NCBI GenBank assembly: GCA_947631005.1 | Contig: CANRJR010000014.1 | Span: 1-54,069, forward strand | Source of the DNA: an uncultured Clostridia bacterium | GTDB lineage: Bacteria; Bacillota; Clostridia; Christensenellales; Borkfalkiaceae | Direction: 5' to 3' | DNA: 54,069 nucleotides | Shown here: positions 51,711-54,069 of the stretch, in pieces | How the letters are laid out: every line of letters begins with the position of its first letter | Position numbering within the stretch: the first letter of the stretch is position 1 | Made by a program: the position numbers and the translations under genes | Notes under the pieces: model-generated | What the model was told of the DNA's origin: nothing | Seen by the model: only the letters and a program-made list of their open reading frames with translations | Database searches by the model: none

Positions 51711-51895
51711 TATTGGGAACACCCGTTCGCTCTGAATGACAAATAGAGGAACGCCCGTTCGTTCCGAATGGCATAGCGAAAGCGACGGCTTGTACTTCTT
51801 CGCCCCTTCCGAAACAACGGCAAATCGAAAGGGAAAAGTTTTCATACCCTGTCCTGCGGCGGCATACAATATCCTGTCAAATATGGGAGGATGTT

Positions 51896-53338
51896 ATGCG
51901 TAAAATCATCTGTGCGGCGGTCGGCGCGGCGATCCTGTGTTCCGCCTTGGGCTTGACCGCGTGTAAAAAGCAGGAGGACGGGCGCACGTTGTACACCTTG
52001 CGGGGGGAATATTTCCCCGAGGAGAGAAAGCTCTCCGCGCAAATGACGGTGGACTTTACAAGTCCCGCCGCGCTGTCCGAGATCAAATTCGAACTCTGGC
52101 CGAACGCCTACCGCGAGGGCGCGCGGTACGCCCCCGTCTCGTCCCTCTTTTCCCGTACGGCGTACTACGGCGGCACGAGCTACGGGGAGATCGACGTCAC
52201 GGGCATGACGGGCGCGGACGGCTTTTCCATCGGCGGGGAGGATCAGAACATCCTCACCGCGTCCTTTTCCGAGCCGCTCGAAGCGGGGGAACGCGCGCAG
52301 ATCGGCGTCTCGTTCGAGGTCGACCTCGCCTTGGTCGACCACCGTCTCGGCGTGACGAGGCACGGCGTGAACCTCGGCAACTTCTATCCCGTGCTCTGCA
52401 ACTACGGCGAAAACGGGTTTGAGGAATACGTCTACGCGTCGAGCGGCGATCCCTTTGTGAGTGCCTGCGCCGATTACGACGTCACGCTCACCGTCCCCGA
52501 CGAGTATGTCCTCATCTCGGGATTCGCCGCCGAAACGAGCGCGGAAAATGGAAAGACGGCATACCATGTCTGCGCCGAGAACGTCCGCGACGTCGCTTTC
52601 GTGCTCGGCACGGGGTATTCCTCGGTGTCCGCCGAAAAGAACGGCGTCCCCATCACCTATTACTATTACGGCGATCCCGCGCCCGAAGATACGCTTTCGG
52701 TCGCCGCCGAAAGTTTCGCCTATTATGCGGATAGCTTCGGGGAATACGCCTATCCGCAGTACACCGTCGCCGAGACCGATTTCGTGTTCGGCGGCATGGA
52801 ATATCCCGCGCTGTCGATGATCTCGTCGTCGCTGCGGACGGACGACCGCCGTCTCGCCGTCGCCCACGAAACGGCGCACCAATGGTGGTACGCCATGGTC
52901 GGGAGCAACCAATTCGAGCACGCGTGGCAGGACGAGGGGCTCGCCGAATATTCCTCCCTGCTCTTCTTTGAACATACGCCCGATCTCGGCATTTCGTATG
53001 CCGACCTCGTTTCCGAATCCGAGCGTTCCTACCGCGCTTTCTTCTCCGTCTATTCGCAGGTCGCGGGGGAGGCGGACACCTCGATGGACCGTCCCCTCAC
53101 CGCCTTCTCGGGGGACTACGAATACCGCAACATCGCCTACGACAAGGGGGTCATCCTCCTCGACCGCGTACGGCAGGTGACGGGGGAGAAACGGTTCATG
53201 CAGGCGTTGCGGGAATACAAGCGCGCGTACGAGGGCAAGATCGCCTCGCCCGAATCGTTCATCGGATGCTTCTCGCGCGCGGGCGCGAACGTGGGCGCGC
53301 TCTTCTCTTCCTTTACCGACGGGTTGTGCGTCATTTGA
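51896..53338 (+). CDS. M1-family metallopeptidase lipoprotein
   Basis: A 480-residue zinc peptidase with a lipoprotein signal (lipobox LGLTAC, C23). The gluzincin motif is H324-E-T-A-H328 with the third ligand E347 in WQDEGLAEYSS, spacing HEXXH-18-E. FGGMEYPAL near 301 replaces the GAMEN exopeptidase motif, as in other bacterial M1-like lipoproteins. The N-terminal beta domain spans about 30-220. It lacks the long C-terminal HEAT-like domain of full aminopeptidase N. It would cleave peptides outside the cell. ATG 51896 follows GGGAGGATG; a weak TACAAT at 51865-51870 may be the -10. Confidence 0.88.
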   Translation: MRKIICAAVGAAILCSALGLTACKKQEDGRTLYTLRGEYFPEERKLSAQMTVDFTSPAALSEIKFELWPNAYREGARYAPVSSLFSRTAYYGGTSYGEIDVTGMTGADGFSIGGEDQNILTASFSEPLEAGERAQIGVSFEVDLALVDHRLGVTRHGVNLGNFYPVLCNYGENGFEEYVYASSGDPFVSACADYDVTLTVPDEYVLISGFAAETSAENGKTAYHVCAENVRDVAFVLGTGYSSVSAEKNGVPITYYYYGDPAPEDTLSVAAESFAYYADSFGEYAYPQYTVAETDFVFGGMEYPALSMISSSLRTDDRRLAVAHETAHQWWYAMVGSNQFEHAWQDEGLAEYSSLLFFEHTPDLGISYADLVSESERSYRAFFSVYSQVAGEADTSMDRPLTAFSGDYEYRNIAYDKGVILLDRVRQVTGEKRFMQALREYKRAYEGKIASPESFIGCFSRAGANVGALFSSFTDGLCVI

Positions 53339-53356
53339 AAATGTGATCGAAATCGG

Positions 53357-53385
53357 TTGCCAAATCCTCTCCGCGGGGGTATAAT
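53357..53385 (+). promoter_or_regulatory. Promoter predicting a leaderless FmdB-type mRNA
   Basis: TTGCCA (53357-53362), 17 bp, TATAAT (53380-53385), then 6 nt to the ATG at 53392. It leaves no space for a ribosome binding site. Confidence 0.75.
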
Positions 53386-53391
53386 AGCGGT

Positions 53392-53589
53392 ATGCCGATT
53401 TTTACCTATCAATGCCCGTCCTGCAAAAAGACGTTCGACGAGCTCGTCAAAAATTGCAACGAAGAGGTGAAATGCCCCGTCTGCCGCGAAAGAGCGGCGC
53501 GCGTTTGGTCGGGCGAAATGTTTTCCGCCACGGGAAAACCGCCCAAAAAATGCTCGGGAAAATGCAGCGAATGCTCGGGATGCGGTTGA
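53392..53589 (+). CDS. FmdB-family zinc-ribbon protein
   Basis: A 65-residue protein with the FmdB/CxxC_CxxC_SSSS pattern: MPIFTYQCPSCKKTFDEL, then CPVC near 27-30, giving two CxxC knuckles that bind zinc. A Cys-rich tail (four Cys in the last 13 residues) may bind another metal. FmdB-type proteins are annotated as regulators, but the role is unproven. The start is set by the promoter 6 nt upstream. It is monocistronic, followed by a strong hairpin. Confidence 0.82.
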   Translation: MPIFTYQCPSCKKTFDELVKNCNEEVKCPVCRERAARVWSGEMFSATGKPPKKCSGKCSECSGCG

Positions 53590-53594
53590 ATCCC

Positions 53595-53632
53595 GACGCC
53601 GCCCGCCGACAATTTTGTCGGCGGGCGGCGTC
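53595..53632 (+). terminator. 16-bp hairpin after the FmdB-type gene
   Basis: A perfect 16-bp stem, GACGCCGCCCGCCGAC (53595-53610) with GTCGGCGGGCGGCGTC (53617-53632), 6-nt loop. No T-run follows, so its terminator strength is uncertain. Confidence 0.65.
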
Positions 53633-53793
53633 GTTACTCGAAATATTTCTTTTTGAACGACGAATCAAACGTCTCCGAAAAGGTCGGGTGCGATCCATAT
53701 TTAGCATCCGTTTGCGCGCGAAGTCCATATCTTGTGCCTGACAAAAAAACCCGAATTTTCCTGAAAAAAGTCTTAAAATTCTCGCAAAAATGC

Positions 53794-53822
53794 TTGACGA
53801 ATCATTTTCGAAATGCTATCAT
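53794..53822 (+). promoter_or_regulatory. Strong promoter with UP-like tract, probable rRNA operon promoter
   Basis: TTGACG (53794-53799), 17 bp, TATCAT (53817-53822), preceded by an A/T-rich tract (53753-53790) like an UP element. The downstream region has no coding potential but has rRNA-leader features. Confidence 0.65.
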
Positions 53823-53828
53823 ATGTAA

Positions 53829-54069
53829 GCTGTCCCGCGGGAGAGCGTTGGTTTTTCTGCGGCGCGCGCCTTGCTTTTGCAAGGGAAACGGAGATTGACA
53901 ACTGCATAGCGAAAGACGGAGTAGCCTTGTGTGCGCTGCGGGAGCAGTGGCGCGGAGGTGAAACGCAAGTACGTAAGGCAATGAAAATTCAGGAGCGCAC
54001 GGGAGTGCGCAGACGGAAGGTTAATACGAATTTAAGTACGAAGAAAGTCGGACTGTGAAGGAATATTAG
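53829..54069 (+). other. Probable rRNA operon leader (partial, runs off the window)
   Basis: Non-coding and structured. It has the boxA-like TTGACAACTGCATA (53895-53908; compare the TTGAAAACTGAATA type in Bacillus rRNA leaders) and hairpins CCTTGC/GCAAGG (53869-53884) and GCGCAC/GTGCGC (53995-54010). The 16S gene itself is not reached. A 16S-23S spacer is an alternative, but the promoter just upstream favours a 5' leader. Confidence 0.5.

Noticed and set aside
53653..53898. Open frame near the right end
   Set aside because: It starts at a TTG without a ribosome binding site, covers the strong promoter and leader, and resembles no protein.
53901..54069. RNase P RNA, tmRNA or group II intron 5' end
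   Set aside because: The GTGCGC and GGAGG-like pieces are short. None of the conserved cores I know for these RNAs is present, and the boxA-like motif fits an rRNA leader better.

Overview
The window reads as high-G+C chromosomal DNA from an anaerobic, Gram-positive (Bacillota/Clostridia-type) bacterium. The evidence is a PyrR-headed pyrimidine operon with an RNA attenuator, the PyrK/PyrD-1B pair, a single-chain PurL of about 1,230 residues, RbgA, a YugP-type membrane protease, KtrAB-like potassium uptake and strong sigma-A promoters. Replacement of bifunctional PurH by an archaeal-style IMP cyclohydrolase plus a stand-alone AICAR formyltransferase narrows this, by inference, towards gut Christensenellales/Borkfalkiaceae-like Clostridia. 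No 16S rRNA gene is present to confirm it. Both ends lie in repeat-like DNA (a dispersed palindromic repeat on the left, a probable rRNA leader on the right), so the window may be a whole contig.

Layout. 1-2540: YugP-type protease, a repeat-rich gap, a GRAM/PH-like protein and a metallophosphoesterase. 2543-8592: pyrR-pyrB-pyrC-pyrF-pyrK-pyrD-pyrE behind a consensus promoter and a recognisable PyrR-controlled attenuator. 8723-16041: P-type cation ATPase, polysaccharide deacetylase, galM, ZIP transporter, SDR enzyme and two small membrane proteins. 16726-30772: one long purine operon, purE-C-F-M-N, IMP cyclohydrolase, AICAR formyltransferase, purD, purL, fhs and then mutY, behind a candidate leader attenuator. 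Fhs makes the 10-formyl-THF used by PurN and the AICAR formyltransferase. 30787-35943: tmk and a translation/ribosome-assembly cluster (rimM, an inserted ABC transporter pair, trmD, rbgA, rnhB, yraN). 36009-43342: a 1,751-residue DUF4011-type helicase, then a TrkH/TrkA-type potassium system. 43959-48597: DUF697-like membrane protein, zinc-ribbon protein, Wzz-like protein, asparaginase and TcdA. 48628-53589: a repeat-containing lipoprotein, an M1 peptidase lipoprotein and an FmdB-type zinc ribbon. 53753-54069: a strong promoter with an UP-like tract and a boxA-like sequence, probably an rRNA operon leader.

The most interesting signals are not protein families. One dispersed, structured intergenic repeat begins within one base of a stop codon in all three long copies and shows compensatory base changes in two helices. 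At least three genes have a -10 box exactly 6 nt from an ATG with no ribosome binding site, predicting leaderless mRNAs. The purine operon leader carries competing RNA helices. The giant helicase keeps its ATPase motifs while its N-terminal and nuclease modules look degenerate. I saw no CRISPR array, transposase, prophage, tRNA or clear defence island.
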